A stretch of 64,000 nucleotides of DNA from Chitinimonas sp. BJYL2 (GCF_027257935.1 NZ_JANZKW010000003.1:124001-188000); one strand, 5' to 3'; positions 8,619-17,828 are shown, counted from the stretch's first letter. Notes: a model not told the origin generated them from the letters alone. Program-made: numbers and translations.

Positions 8619-10100
8619 TCAGTGCACTTCTTCTATCCGCAGTAGCGCCGCGCCATAAGCGGTGGAGCACGCGTTTTTGGCCTTGATTGCCAGTGAGCGC
8701 TTCTCGGCGGGTTTGCCGCATTCGCGGTCCAGTACTGGCTGCATGGCGCTGGCTTGCAGGGCCTGGTTGTTTTGCAGGTTGATATTCAGCAGCGAGAACG
8801 GTCCTGCGGCCTGCATGCCCAGCTTGCTGAAATCGCGCGGGATGTCTGAAACCAGCGCGATCAACTGGTTGCTGCCGGGCGGGCCCTGAGCAACCAGTTC
8901 CCACTGCGGGCCGGGGATGGCCAGCGTTTTGCCGGCTGGCAGGTAGTTGTCCTTGTCGAGTGCGTTCGGATAGAGCAGATCGAAGGTCTTGCCGTCGGTC
9001 CCCACCATCAGCAGATAGGCATAACCGGGACTGGAACTCTCAAGCCGCAGATCCAGGGTATCCACACCGATGCGCATGCGCTGCTTGCTGGCGGTGAGGG
9101 TGACGGTGCGTCTATCGTCGCGACTCGCATAAAGATCGGCCAGTACCCCGCTGGCGTTGATGGCCGGCTTTGCGCTTGCGGTGCTCGTGGCTTGGCTCGT
9201 GGCTGGCTTGGGCGCACGGGGCAGTGAGAACACGGCATAGGGATTGCCGGTAATGGTGACGTGGCTGGGGCGCAGATCCTTGGCGTTGGCGAGTCGCTGG
9301 TCGAGCCGGTTTTGTGCGCACTGCCGGACCTCTTCGACCGAGAGGGCACCGCTCTGGTCGGTATCGGCTTGGGCATCGTCGTTAAGACAGGCCAGCCAAG
9401 CCGACGTGACCAGCCCGCCTTCTTTGGGGTGATCAAACGACACCTCGTTATCGCGCGCAGCGGCAATATGGACGAAGTTCTGTCCGCCGCTACCAGTGGT
9501 TTCTGCGCCCTGTTTGATGCTGCGGGTGAGCAGATTGGTGGGTCGTTCGCAACTGGCGTCGGCAGATTTGGGTGTATAGAACTTGGGGACGATACCGGCC
9601 AGATCATCGTCACGCAGCGACCGGGTGGTGACGCCGCCGGAGTGGCAGGCATCCAGCATGAAGATCACCTTGCTGGCGCGCTGCCCCAGACCATTGAGGA
9701 CATCGACCAGCTCGGTATCCATCAGCATGCTGCCATCGTACGCGATCAAACCCTCGGCACAGCGGTTGAGTGGCTCGGCCTGCTTGATGCGGCCACCGTG
9801 GCCCGAGTAGTAGATGAACACCTGATCACCGGGCGCCAACCGTGCTCCAAGCGCCGCAAACGCACTGCGCATGCCGGCAACGCTGAGATCGGCATCACGC
9901 AGGGTGGTGATGTTCTCTTCCGCGACGCCCAACTTGCGCGCAATTTCCTGTGCTTTGGGGATGTCGTGCTTGGTCCCGTATAGCGGCGGGACATCACCAC
10001 TGTATTTGCCGATGGTCATGATCAGTGCGTGGTTGGCTGCCACGCAGGCCAAGGGGGCGGACAGCAGCAGCACGCGTAGGGACTGGCTCAGTGCGCGCAT
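8619..10100 (-). CDS. caspase family (C14) peptidase with EF-hand loop and DUF4384-like domain
   Basis: 493 residues from the ATG at 10100; a TTG seven codons upstream lies inside the preceding gene. A signal peptide (about residues 1-22) precedes a p20-like caspase domain with catalytic His in SGHGGR (about 101) and Cys in LDACHSGG (about 152). Residues about 246-257 read DTDQSGALSVEE, a canonical EF-hand loop (D.D.SG....E), so calcium could control activity as in some metacaspases. The C-terminal part (about 350-435, SPGYAYLLMVGTDGK and following) fits DUF4384. The start overlaps the stop of the FecR-like gene, indicating translational coupling. The likely location is the periplasm. Confidence 0.85.
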   Translation of the reverse strand: MRALSQSLRVLLLSAPLACVAANHALIMTIGKYSGDVPPLYGTKHDIPKAQEIARKLGVAEENITTLRDADLSVAGMRSAFAALGARLAPGDQVFIYYSGHGGRIKQAEPLNRCAEGLIAYDGSMLMDTELVDVLNGLGQRASKVIFMLDACHSGGVTTRSLRDDDLAGIVPKFYTPKSADASCERPTNLLTRSIKQGAETTGSGGQNFVHIAAARDNEVSFDHPKEGGLVTSAWLACLNDDAQADTDQSGALSVEEVRQCAQNRLDQRLANAKDLRPSHVTITGNPYAVFSLPRAPKPATSQATSTASAKPAINASGVLADLYASRDDRRTVTLTASKQRMRIGVDTLDLRLESSSPGYAYLLMVGTDGKTFDLLYPNALDKDNYLPAGKTLAIPGPQWELVAQGPPGSNQLIALVSDIPRDFSKLGMQAAGPFSLLNINLQNNQALQASAMQPVLDRECGKPAEKRSLAIKAKNACSTAYGAALLRIEEVH

Positions 10101-10107
10101 GGCGTGC

Positions 10108-10776
10108 TCACTCGTCGCCAAGCTGGGCGTTCAACTGGTTTGCCATGGCGGCGATCTCGGCATTGCCGGGCTGTTTGGCCTTGGCATCCTCAAGCACCTT
10201 GCGCGCCTCCTGATACTGGCGCAGCTCGACCAGCCGCGTGAACAGGTAGATTTCCGGTGTCAGGTCCGACTCGGGCGCATCCTTGCGCAGCATGGCGTAA
10301 TTGTTTCGCGCGTCGCTGAGCGCCTCGGCCAGCGTGCCGCTGCGGATATACAGCACACCCGACAATTGCTTGACCTCGGAGACTACCGCCGGGGTTTTGA
10401 GCAGAGCTTGCCGGATCACGGCGGGCAACTGTTTGACCTGCGGCGTCACGGTGGCTGGCTGGCTGCTGGCCGATTCGGCCTTGATCTGCAGGCTCACCGG
10501 CCCTTGCCAGGTCTCCTGCCTGCCGCTGCCAGTCCACGCGATTTGCAGTCGGGCCCCTTTGCCCAGATCCAGCCTGTCGCCCAGGTACAACTGCGAGAAG
10601 GCCTCCAGCCGCTTGCCTTTCTGCTTGCCACCCAGTTGGACATCGCCTTCTGCCTGGGTCACCAGAATGGCTTTTTCGGCGCTTTCTGCGGCATGTGTCG
10701 TCAGGCTGGCGGGAACCAGTAAAAGTGCGATCAGACCCTGAACCGCAACACCCTGAGTCAATATCGATTTCTTCAT
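10108..10776 (-). CDS. FecR-domain periplasmic protein
   Basis: A 222-residue protein with a signal peptide (about 1-29). A FecR-like beta domain follows (about 33-105: ILVTQAEGDVQL, then LYLGDRLDLGKGARLQI), then a helical TPR-like C-terminus (YNAMLRKDAP..., YQEARKVLEDAKAKQPGNAEIAAMA). There is no sigma/anti-sigma partner here, so this is the FecR type found with CHASE2 proteins and caspases rather than a TonB-signalling regulator. It is tightly packed between the cyclase gene (3-base gap) and the caspase gene (overlap), so it is probably a periplasmic partner of one or both. Confidence 0.82.
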   Translation of the reverse strand: MKKSILTQGVAVQGLIALLLVPASLTTHAAESAEKAILVTQAEGDVQLGGKQKGKRLEAFSQLYLGDRLDLGKGARLQIAWTGSGRQETWQGPVSLQIKAESASSQPATVTPQVKQLPAVIRQALLKTPAVVSEVKQLSGVLYIRSGTLAEALSDARNNYAMLRKDAPESDLTPEIYLFTRLVELRQYQEARKVLEDAKAKQPGNAEIAAMANQLNAQLGDE

Positions 10777-10779
10777 TTT

Positions 10780-12717
10780 CTAACCCTCTATGCCAAGCAG
10801 TTCAATAATCTCTATAGACGCTTCACGACCTTTTACCTGTACCACTTCGCGCGCGCCCGTCAGTACCCCGGCGCCGGCCTGATCCAGGGTGGCGCGGCTC
10901 ATCACGCACCGCACACCCATGGCCTTGGTATGGCTTTCCAGACGACTGGCAGTGTTCACCGTGTCGCCGATCACCGTGTAATCGAGCTTGTGTTGGGAGC
11001 CGATATTGCCGGCCACGACGGGGCCGCTATGAATGCCGATGCCGATGCGGAAAGGCGCCATGTGAGGAAAGCGTTTGGCTGCCCAAGCCGCGACATCATC
11101 CGCTGCCTTGCCCAAGCCCATGGCAGCACGGAGTGCGCGGCGGGCATGGTCCGGGTGCGATACGGGGATACCGAATTCAGCCATGATGGCGTCGCCAATG
11201 AACTTGTCGATGGTGCCGCCCTCGGCCATCAGGGGCACCACGGCACGGTCGAAGTAGTAGTTCAGCAGCTCGACCACTTCCTCGGGTGTGAGCTGTTCGG
11301 ACAGCGTGGTGAAATCGCGGATATCGGCAAACAGTACGGTGGCTACGGCGCGCGTTCCGCCCAGCATGGGCAGCTCATCACGCTGCAGCATGGTTTCCAC
11401 GATCTGCGGCGAGAGGTAACGGGCAAAGGCGCTACGGGCGAACTCACGCTCACGCCGCTCCAGTCTCAGGCGTAGCGCGAGCGCGCCGAGCCAAGCCACA
11501 AACAGGGCCAGTTGCAGGCTGGCGACCGGCGCGATGGTGCCATCGGCAAATAGCAACCAAGCGCCCACCGGGGGCAGCAGCAGGCTGCCTGCCCCGGCGG
11601 CAAACATGGGCCAGCCCCAGTAGCGCCAGAACAGCAGGCAGGCGGGCAGCAGAAAGGCAATGAACCAGAGCAGACGGGTGCTGTCCTGCAGTGCTACATC
11701 GCGTTGGCCGGACATCAGGGTTTCGATGATGTTGGCCTGCAATTCCGGCCCCATCATCAGGTTGCCGGCGTCGAACAGGCCCACGGAATAGGGCGTGAAG
11801 TGAAAGTCCTGCATGCCCGAGAAACCACCACCCAGCACCACCACCTTGCCCTTGAGGGCCTGCACCTCCGGATCGGCAAATGCGCCGGGTGCGAGCAGCC
11901 GGGCGATGGACAGCGGTCGGTAAGTACCGGGTGGGCCGATAAAGCGGATCCTGGCGGCGGGATCGGCCGCGCTCACCGTGCGCTGGCCGAGCTGCCAGCT
12001 GGCTGCATGGGAGGATTTGCCACTGGCGTGAATGGCTGCCAGTGCGGCCAGCGAGAGATAAGGCCGCACGCCACGTTGGTCGGGGGCTGGATCGAGATCG
12101 GGCTGGGCGCGGAAGTGGCGCACGACTCCATCGTCATCACGTGCCAGATTGGCCAGCCCCACATAGCCTTGGACGTCGAGGTCCGGTATGGCCAGCAGTA
12201 CTTCGGGCAGGGGTAGCTCCAGCACATCATGCCCGCTACGCGTATCGCGGCCGACCGACATGCCGGCAAGAATGGTGGTGCCCTTGCTGACCTCCTGGCG
12301 GAAGCCGCGGTCGAAATCGCGTGCAGGCTCTGGATCGGCAATCGACATCTTCCGTAGCCAGCGCTCTGGTGAGATGCCGAACAGGATGTCGAGCGCGATC
12401 GTGCGTGCGCCGACTTCGCGCAGCGTGGTGAGTGCAGCCGCGATCTGCGGCGACCAGAACACCAGCGGGTCATCGGGGAAGCGCGCCAGCGACGCGTTGT
12501 CGATCAGGACCAGCGCAGTATGCCGCGGGGCATCACGCTGACCGGCCAGCCGGTACCAGAGATCGGTATAGGTATCGTCGATACGCTGCAGCGCCCCGAC
12601 CCGGTGCGAGACCTCGGCCAGCAGCAGTGCCGCAAGCGCCACCAGCAACAGGTAGCGTAGGCCTCTGCGCTGGCGCAATGACAATGATGGAACAGCCAGT
12701 AAACCGTAAATAGCCAT
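10780..12717 (-). CDS. CHASE2-domain class III adenylate/guanylate cyclase
   Basis: About 645 residues from the ATG at 12717; an upstream frame adds 21 unlikely residues. A first TM (about 15-35) is followed by an extracytoplasmic CHASE2 sensor (about 40-330, including GARTIALDILFG and LKGKVVVLGG), three further TM segments (about 340-420) and a class III cyclase domain. The catalytic domain shows the first metal Asp in VLFADIRDF, the purine Lys and second metal Asp in KFIGDAIMAEFG, and the TVIGDTVN.ASRLE transition-state motif. The Lys/Thr pair favours ATP. The product is predicted to be cytoplasmic cAMP made in response to an envelope signal. It heads the minus-strand block and lies 3 bases from the FecR-like gene. 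Confidence 0.88.
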   Translation of the reverse strand: MAIYGLLAVPSLSLRQRRGLRYLLLVALAALLLAEVSHRVGALQRIDDTYTDLWYRLAGQRDAPRHTALVLIDNASLARFPDDPLVFWSPQIAAALTTLREVGARTIALDILFGISPERWLRKMSIADPEPARDFDRGFRQEVSKGTTILAGMSVGRDTRSGHDVLELPLPEVLLAIPDLDVQGYVGLANLARDDDGVVRHFRAQPDLDPAPDQRGVRPYLSLAALAAIHASGKSSHAASWQLGQRTVSAADPAARIRFIGPPGTYRPLSIARLLAPGAFADPEVQALKGKVVVLGGGFSGMQDFHFTPYSVGLFDAGNLMMGPELQANIIETLMSGQRDVALQDSTRLLWFIAFLLPACLLFWRYWGWPMFAAGAGSLLLPPVGAWLLFADGTIAPVASLQLALFVAWLGALALRLRLERREREFARSAFARYLSPQIVETMLQRDELPMLGGTRAVATVLFADIRDFTTLSEQLTPEEVVELLNYYFDRAVVPLMAEGGTIDKFIGDAIMAEFGIPVSHPDHARRALRAAMGLGKAADDVAAWAAKRFPHMAPFRIGIGIHSGPVVAGNIGSQHKLDYTVIGDTVNTASRLESHTKAMGVRCVMSRATLDQAGAGVLTGAREVVQVKGREASIEIIELLGIEG

Positions 12718-12886
12718 GTCGGCGTACGGTGGCGAGACGGCCGGTGCAGTTTGCAGCGCTGCTGACGCAACCCCTCGCACGCTCCCTTGGTGCCTGAGTG
12801 AAATTCACTATAGCGAGCGCAGGGGAATATAAAACTCCGCCTTCGGTTGAGGCGTTATCAGCCCTAAGGATGAGTCTTTATGGCAC

Positions 12887-13900
12887 TCAGGCTTTGGCGA
12901 GGCTGGCCAGATCCCAACGTGGCCTCACCGCAAAAGGCCCGGCCTGGCGCAGGTGCTGTAAACGCTGCGCCCCGGCAAAGGCAATCATCGCGCCGTTGTC
13001 GGTGCAGAGCGCCAGTGGCGGGTAGTAGACCTTGAAGCGTCGTCGTGCCGCCAGGGTATCCAGCGCCTCGCGCAGCTGCCGGTTTGCGCCGACGCCGCCC
13101 GCCACGACCAGCTGGTTCAGCCCTGTTTGCTTGAGCGCGGCCAGACACTTCTTGCTGAGCACCTCCACCAGCGCAGCCTGGAATGCCGCACAGATATCCG
13201 CGCGCGTAGGCTCGTCCAGTGGTTCGTGCTTGCGGGTCAGGGTCAGAACGGCTGTCTTGAGGCCGGCAAAGCTGAAATCCAGATCGCCGGAGTGCAGCAT
13301 GGGGCGTGGCAGGGTGAAGCGGTTGGCATCGCCCTGATCGGCAAGCTTTGAGAGTGCCGGGCCGCCGGGGTAGCCCAGCCCAAGCAGTTTCGCGGTTTTA
13401 TCAAACGCTTCGCCAGCGGCGTCATCCAGCGTTTCGCCGAGCAGTTCGTAATCCCCCACGCCGCGCACGGCCATCAGTTGGGTATGGCCGCCCGAGACTA
13501 GCAAGGCCACAAAGGGAAAGGCTGGTGCCGGGTCGGCCAGCAAGGGCGAGAGCAGGTGGCCTTCAAGGTGATGTACGCCAATCACCGGTTTGCCCAAGGC
13601 CACGCCCATGCCGTTGGCCACGGCGGCGGCCGTCAGCAGCGCCCCGGCCAGACCGGGGCCCTCGGTAAACGCAATCGCATCGATATCGGCGCGGGTCTTG
13701 CCGGCTTCGCGCAGACAGGCTTCGGTCAGCGGCAGGATGCGGCGGATATGATCCCGTGAGGCCAGCTCGGGCACTACACCGCCGTACTCCGCATGCATGG
13801 CCATCTGGGTATGCAGATGATGCGCAAGCAAGCCGGCATCAGTGTCATAGAGGGCGACACCGGTTTCATCGCAGGAGGATTCGAGGCCGAGGACGAGCAT
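12887..13900 (-). CDS. tsaD: tRNA N6-adenosine threonylcarbamoyltransferase TsaD
   Basis: 337 residues, the normal length for TsaD, from the ATG at 13900. The protein begins [19 protein letters not shown], the family signature. The metal-binding HHLEGH motif, the [10 protein letters not shown] nucleotide-binding loop, [10 protein letters not shown] and [12 protein letters not shown] are all visible. It transfers threonylcarbamoyl to A37 of ANN-decoding tRNAs in the TsaBDE complex. It is single-copy and follows the barstar gene in the same direction with a 22-base gap. The longer frame upstream of ATG 13900 lacks family similarity and was discarded. Confidence 0.96.
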   Translation of the reverse strand: MLVLGLESSCDETGVALYDTDAGLLAHHLHTQMAMHAEYGGVVPELASRDHIRRILPLTEACLREAGKTRADIDAIAFTEGPGLAGALLTAAAVANGMGVALGKPVIGVHHLEGHLLSPLLADPAPAFPFVALLVSGGHTQLMAVRGVGDYELLGETLDDAAGEAFDKTAKLLGLGYPGGPALSKLADQGDANRFTLPRPMLHSGDLDFSFAGLKTAVLTLTRKHEPLDEPTRADICAAFQAALVEVLSKKCLAALKQTGLNQLVVAGGVGANRQLREALDTLAARRRFKVYYPPLALCTDNGAMIAFAGAQRLQHLRQAGPFAVRPRWDLASLAKA

Positions 13901-13922
13901 GGGTTTGCCTGTAGGCTGGCGA

Positions 13923-14195
13923 TCAATCAAAGCTGACGCGCAAATCGTTGCGGTCGTTCGAGGCGGTGTTGAGCACATCGACGATACGCGGGTACCAGTC
14001 ACCCAGCGCTACCTTGGAAAACGCGGCTTCATACCAGACCAGCTCGGCCGGGCCGGGCAGGTCGGTGGACAGCAGGTCGTAGACCGCATCGAGATTGCGT
14101 GCCAGCGGTTCGTCGAGTTCGAGCTGGCCTTCGAGCTGGTCGTAGAAATCATCGACACAGTTGACGTTGACGAATTCAATGCGGGTCAGCGACAT
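13923..14195 (-). CDS. barstar-family ribonuclease inhibitor
   Basis: A 90-residue acidic protein with the barstar fold signature. [10 protein letters not shown] carries the two helix Asp residues (36 and 40) that correspond to barstar Asp35/Asp39 and plug the barnase active site. The gene overlaps the 3' end of the barnase-like gene by 10 bases, the expected enzyme-inhibitor arrangement with translational coupling. It acts in the cytoplasm to neutralise unexported enzyme. Confidence 0.9.
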   Translation of the reverse strand: MSLTRIEFVNVNCVDDFYDQLEGQLELDEPLARNLDAVYDLLSTDLPGPAELVWYEAAFSKVALGDWYPRIVDVLNTASNDRNDLRVSFD

Positions 14196-14617
14196 GCGGG
14201 TACCTCGGTAAAACGTTCGTAGTGATCGATGGTGACATAGCGCCGGCCATCCTTGCTTGGCTCAAATACCAGCCGCTTGGCATTGCGTTTGCCGCCGCGA
14301 TAATCCAGATCGGCTTCGCGCCAGTCGCCTTGCGGTAGACGGCGTTCAAAATTGCGGAAGCGGTCTCCGCCGATATGCTTGCCCGCGGGCAAAGGGCGGC
14401 CGGGCTGCCAGCCCAGCTCGCGGGCCTCGCGCTTGGTGACATAGTGTCCGGGCAGTTTACCCTGCTGGTTGAGGTGACTCAGGGTGGCGGCCAGTTCCCT
14501 GGTATTGAGCCGCTTACCGCCCAGCTGGCGATCAAGTTGTTGCGCCACGCTGGTGCAATCTGCCGCACTGACCAGCAGTGTGGAGAGGGAAAGCATCAGG
14601 GCAAGGAAGGAGCGCAT
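14186..14617 (-). CDS. secreted barnase-type guanyl-specific ribonuclease
   Basis: A 143-residue protein with signal peptide (MRSFLALMLSLSTLLVSA) and a complete N1/T1 barnase domain: LPGHYVTKREARELGW, IGGDRFRNFE, then WREADLDY and YVTIDHYERF. The general base Glu (101), the Arg residues at 111 and 115, and the general acid His (132) are all present, so the enzyme should be active. The paired barstar is encoded immediately downstream. It likely serves as an extracellular or competitive RNase. The gene is divergent from bepA, with a 138-base intergenic region that must hold both promoters. Confidence 0.92.
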   Translation of the reverse strand: MRSFLALMLSLSTLLVSAADCTSVAQQLDRQLGGKRLNTRELAATLSHLNQQGKLPGHYVTKREARELGWQPGRPLPAGKHIGGDRFRNFERRLPQGDWREADLDYRGGKRNAKRLVFEPSKDGRRYVTIDHYERFTEVPACR

Positions 14618-14755
14618 GGTGGCTGGGCAACGAAGAGAAGCGGCGGATTATCGGCCGCTTGCTCAAACGGGTCAAAGCGGGGCGCGTGCACCGCGGCCGG
14701 AAATTCCTGATCAAAGCGATGGAACCGCCTGCCCACCCTGCCTATCATAGCCAGC

Positions 14756-16216
14756 ATGACACGCCATCCTCTCCTGCTTGCCCTGCTGTGTGCCTCTCTG
14801 GTGCTGCCTGCCGCCAGCGAGCTGCCCGATCTGGGCGACTCCGCGCTGGCGAACCTGCCCGCACACGAAGAAAAGCGCATCGCCGAGATCACGCTGCGCG
14901 AGCTGCGCCGTTCGGGCATGGTGCTGGATGATGCCGAGGTCGATGATTACCTGCAGCGTCTGGGTTATCGGCTGGTAGGTGCCAGCGACGATAACCGGAT
15001 CAACTTCCGGTTTTTCCCTATCGACGAGAAAACCATCAACGCTTGGGCGGTGCCGGGCGGCGTGATCGGCGTGAATCTGGGGCTGATCGTATTAAGTCAG
15101 CATGAATCCGAACTGGCTGCGGTGATCGCGCACGAGATCGCGCATGTCACCCAGCATCACTATGCGCGCATGGTCGAATCGCAGAAAGGGTCGAGCATCA
15201 TGTCGCTGGGTGCGCTGGCCTTGGCGATTCTGGCCGCATCGCGCAGCAACGGCGGCGATGCGCCGATCGCGGCGATGGCCGCCACCGAGGGTTACCAGAT
15301 ACAGCGCTATCTGGACTTCTCCCGCGATCTGGAGCGCGAGGCGGATCGTGTCGGCATCCAGACGCTGGCCAAGGCGGGCTTCGATACCCGTGCCATGCCG
15401 GCATTTTTTGACCGCATGCAGAAGTTCTATCGCAATGTGGACAACGGCGCTTATGCCTTCTTGCGGACTCACCCGGTTACGCTCGAACGGATCAGCGACA
15501 GCGAGGCACGCGCGGCGCAGCAGCCTTACCGGCAACTGGCCGATAGCCATGATTACCTGCTGGTGCGCGAGAAGTTGCGGGTACGCCAACTGGGACGACA
15601 AGCCGCGCTTGATTACTACCGCGGCACGACCGAGCAGCGCAAATATGCGAGTGAGCTGGCACAACAGTATGGCTATGCCTATGCCCTGTTCGGAGATGCG
15701 CAGTTCGACGCGGCGGCGGGCCGGCTGGCGCTGGCCCGCAAGCAACTGCCGGCCAGCCATCCCATGCTGGAAGGGCTGACGGCACAAATCCTGATTGGCC
15801 AAGGTCGCGCAGACGATGCCGCCAGCGTGCTGACCAAGGCGATGGAGCGGTTTCCCAGTGCCTGGAGCCTGCGCTATGCCGAATTTGATCTGCTGATCCA
15901 GCGCGGCCAGTTCAAGGACGCCGAGGTCCGGATCGACCAGGCGCTGACCGAACGCCCCAGCGACCCGGCTCTGCACAAACGGTTGGCACAGGCGTATCAG
16001 TCACAAGGCAAGACCGGTGCGTATCACCGTGCCATGGCCGAGTACTACGCCCTGATCGATGAACCGGCACCTGCGATCGAGCAGCTCAATCTGGCCCGGA
16101 GGCAAGGCGGCGATTACTACCTGCTGTCCGCCATTGAAGCGCGTATCCGGGATATGCGTGCGCGCCTGCCTGTCGACAAGAAGGGCAAGCCCATCATTCC
16201 GGTCGAGGAACATTGA
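14756..16216 (+). CDS. bepA: beta-barrel assembly-enhancing protease BepA (M48)
   Basis: 486 residues, the usual BepA/YfgC size. A signal peptide (1-20) is followed by an M48 metalloprotease domain with zinc motif HEIAH (126-130) and a downstream LEREADRVG segment carrying the third ligand. TPR repeats (about 310-480) recognise outer-membrane clients. Acting in the periplasm, it degrades or assists misassembled OMPs such as LptD. The gene is transcribed alone and is followed by a strong hairpin. Confidence 0.92.
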   Translation: MTRHPLLLALLCASLVLPAASELPDLGDSALANLPAHEEKRIAEITLRELRRSGMVLDDAEVDDYLQRLGYRLVGASDDNRINFRFFPIDEKTINAWAVPGGVIGVNLGLIVLSQHESELAAVIAHEIAHVTQHHYARMVESQKGSSIMSLGALALAILAASRSNGGDAPIAAMAATEGYQIQRYLDFSRDLEREADRVGIQTLAKAGFDTRAMPAFFDRMQKFYRNVDNGAYAFLRTHPVTLERISDSEARAAQQPYRQLADSHDYLLVREKLRVRQLGRQAALDYYRGTTEQRKYASELAQQYGYAYALFGDAQFDAAAGRLALARKQLPASHPMLEGLTAQILIGQGRADDAASVLTKAMERFPSAWSLRYAEFDLLIQRGQFKDAEVRIDQALTERPSDPALHKRLAQAYQSQGKTGAYHRAMAEYYALIDEPAPAIEQLNLARRQGGDYYLLSAIEARIRDMRARLPVDKKGKPIIPVEEH

Positions 16217-16240
16217 GTGCAACTTGCAGATTTGCAGTAT

Positions 16241-16274
16241 CAAACCGAAGGCCGCGATTGCGGCCTTCGGTTTG
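16241..16274 (+). terminator. hairpin terminator after bepA
   Basis: A perfect 15-bp stem (CAAACCGAAGGCCGC with its complement) with a GATT loop lies 24 bases after the bepA stop and before a convergent gene. The T-run is poor, but the stem could stop transcription in both directions. Confidence 0.7.
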
Positions 16275-16292
16275 TGTACGCTGCGTTTCTTG

Positions 16293-16550
16293 CTAGTAGC
16301 CCGAGTAGGCGAACACGATGATGATGAACAGGGAGTAGACCAGCATTCCGCAAAAGGACAGGACGCCAACCAGCAGCAGGTAACCCCGCTGCTCATGATC
16401 CCAACTGGTCAAACCCAGCATGCACGACAAACCGAGCAACAGGAGTGGCCACCAAAGCAGCCGGTTATCCCACATGAGATTGCCGGTGAGGCCGATCAGC
16501 AGCAAAAGTGCCCACGCGGCGACAAAGCAGCCGATGGCGAGTTTCAACAT
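16293..16550 (-). CDS. small three-TM membrane protein, homologue of island cassette genes
   Basis: 85 residues from the ATG at 16550. Nearly all hydrophobic, with three predicted TM helices. A conserved core reads GNLMWDNRLLWWPLL, then LTSWDHEQR. The cassette proteins at 48,973 and 50,052 carry GHLRWDNRILWLPPA and LASWDYEER at the same spacing, so they are clear homologues. The family is unknown to me. It lies 31 bases downstream of tpx on the same strand and may be co-transcribed. Confidence 0.75.
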   Translation of the reverse strand: MLKLAIGCFVAAWALLLLIGLTGNLMWDNRLLWWPLLLLGLSCMLGLTSWDHEQRGYLLLVGVLSFCGMLVYSLFIIIVFAYSGY

Positions 16551-16581
16551 GCGGTTTCCCCTGTCTTCCGGGGCCTCGGTC

Positions 16582-17082
16582 TTACTTGAGCACGGCCAGC
16601 GCAGCCTCGTAGTTGGGCTCGTCGGCGATTTCACCTACCAGCTCGGCATGCAGCACCTTGTTCTGCTCGTCGAGCACCACGACGGCACGGGCTGCCACAC
16701 CGGCCAGCGGACCACCGGCGATGGCGACACCATAGTCCTGCAGGAAGCTGACGCCGCGCATGGTGGACAACGTCACCACATTGCTGAGGCCTTCTGCGCC
16801 GCAGAAACGCTTCTGCGCAAAAGGCAGGTCTGCCGAAATGCACAGGATGACGGTGTTGGCGATCTTGTCGGCATCGGCATTGAAACGGCGCGTGGACATT
16901 GCGCAGGTCGGGGTATCGATGCTCGGGAAAATATTCAGCACCTTGCGCTTGCCGGCATAGGTTTCCAGCGTGGCATCGGACAGATCAGCAGCAACCAGCG
17001 AGAACGCCGGGGCAGTGCTGCCCACGCTGGGGAAGGTGCCGTGGACGGGAATGGAGTTGCCGCGCAGGGTAACGGTGGACAT
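16582..17082 (-). CDS. tpx: thiol peroxidase Tpx
   Basis: 166 residues, normal for atypical 2-Cys peroxiredoxins of the Tpx class. The peroxidatic Cys60 lies in [15 protein letters not shown] and the resolving Cys94 in KRFCGAEGL, as in E. coli Tpx (61/95). It reduces alkyl hydroperoxides and H2O2 using thioredoxin. A diverged, cysteine-free paralogue is encoded directly upstream on the same strand. Confidence 0.96.
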   Translation of the reverse strand: MSTVTLRGNSIPVHGTFPSVGSTAPAFSLVAADLSDATLETYAGKRKVLNIFPSIDTPTCAMSTRRFNADADKIANTVILCISADLPFAQKRFCGAEGLSNVVTLSTMRGVSFLQDYGVAIAGGPLAGVAARAVVVLDEQNKVLHAELVGEIADEPNYEAALAVLK

Positions 17083-17218
17083 GAATGGATTCCTGTAATG
17101 AGTGGGTGAGTACGTTGGGTAACGCAGCCAACAAGATGGGGATCAAACACAAAAACACCATACCCGTGATGGCGGGCATGGTGTTCGTGGGAGACGTCGG
17201 CAGTGGTGGTGCGGTCGG

Positions 17219-17731
17219 TCAGCCTGGCTGAACCAGCATCGCCTCGGCCATTTTGTCGTAGGCGGGTTCGTTGTTCACATCCTGAACGAGTTCGGCGTAG
17301 AGCACGGTATCGTCCTCGTCGAGCCCGAAGAGGGCCGTGGACATCATGCCCGAGAGCGGGACATCGGTGATCATGACCCCGTAGTCCTTGTGGAAGTCGC
17401 GCCCGCGCAGGGTGGACAGCAGCTGGATCTTGCGGATGCCTTCGGCGTTGATCACGCGGGAGAGTGCATAAGGGGTGTCGACCGATACCACGAAAATCCG
17501 TGTACCCGGAAAGCTGTCGGCAATCGACTCAAGCCGCCGCACCATGCGCAGGCCGATATCGGCATCCACGCTGGGTACTACGGCGATGATTTTGCGCTTG
17601 CCCATGAACTTGGACAGCGGCACATCGCCGAGATTGGTATCGACCAGCATGAAGCTGCTGGCAGTGTCGCCGACCCGGGGAAAGCGTCCGCCCACGCCGA
17701 TCGGCTCGCCGTTGAGAAGCACAGTGGCCAT
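17219..17731 (-). CDS. cysteine-free Tpx paralogue (predicted inactive peroxidase)
   Basis: 170 residues from the ATG at 17731, aligning with Tpx without gaps over the active-site region. The peroxidatic position is Gly60 (VVPSVDADIGLRMVRR against [15 protein letters not shown]) and the resolving position is Ile94. The conserved Pro and Thr of the active site are also gone, and the whole protein contains no Cys. The rest of the fold (GKRKIIAVVPS, STLRGRDFHKDYGV, DVNNEPAYDKM) is well kept, which argues for a selected non-peroxidase role such as binding or regulation rather than decay. It lies 136 bases upstream of tpx. Confidence 0.88.
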   Translation of the reverse strand: MATVLLNGEPIGVGGRFPRVGDTASSFMLVDTNLGDVPLSKFMGKRKIIAVVPSVDADIGLRMVRRLESIADSFPGTRIFVVSVDTPYALSRVINAEGIRKIQLLSTLRGRDFHKDYGVMITDVPLSGMMSTALFGLDEDDTVLYAELVQDVNNEPAYDKMAEAMLVQPG

Positions 17732-17828
17732 GGCTGTTGTCCTCCATCTGATGGTTGACTGAGTATCGGTGGCCGACTGCCCGAAAGCAAGCCGGCAAGC
17801 CTGCACATTGTTGCCCGACTGATGCGGA

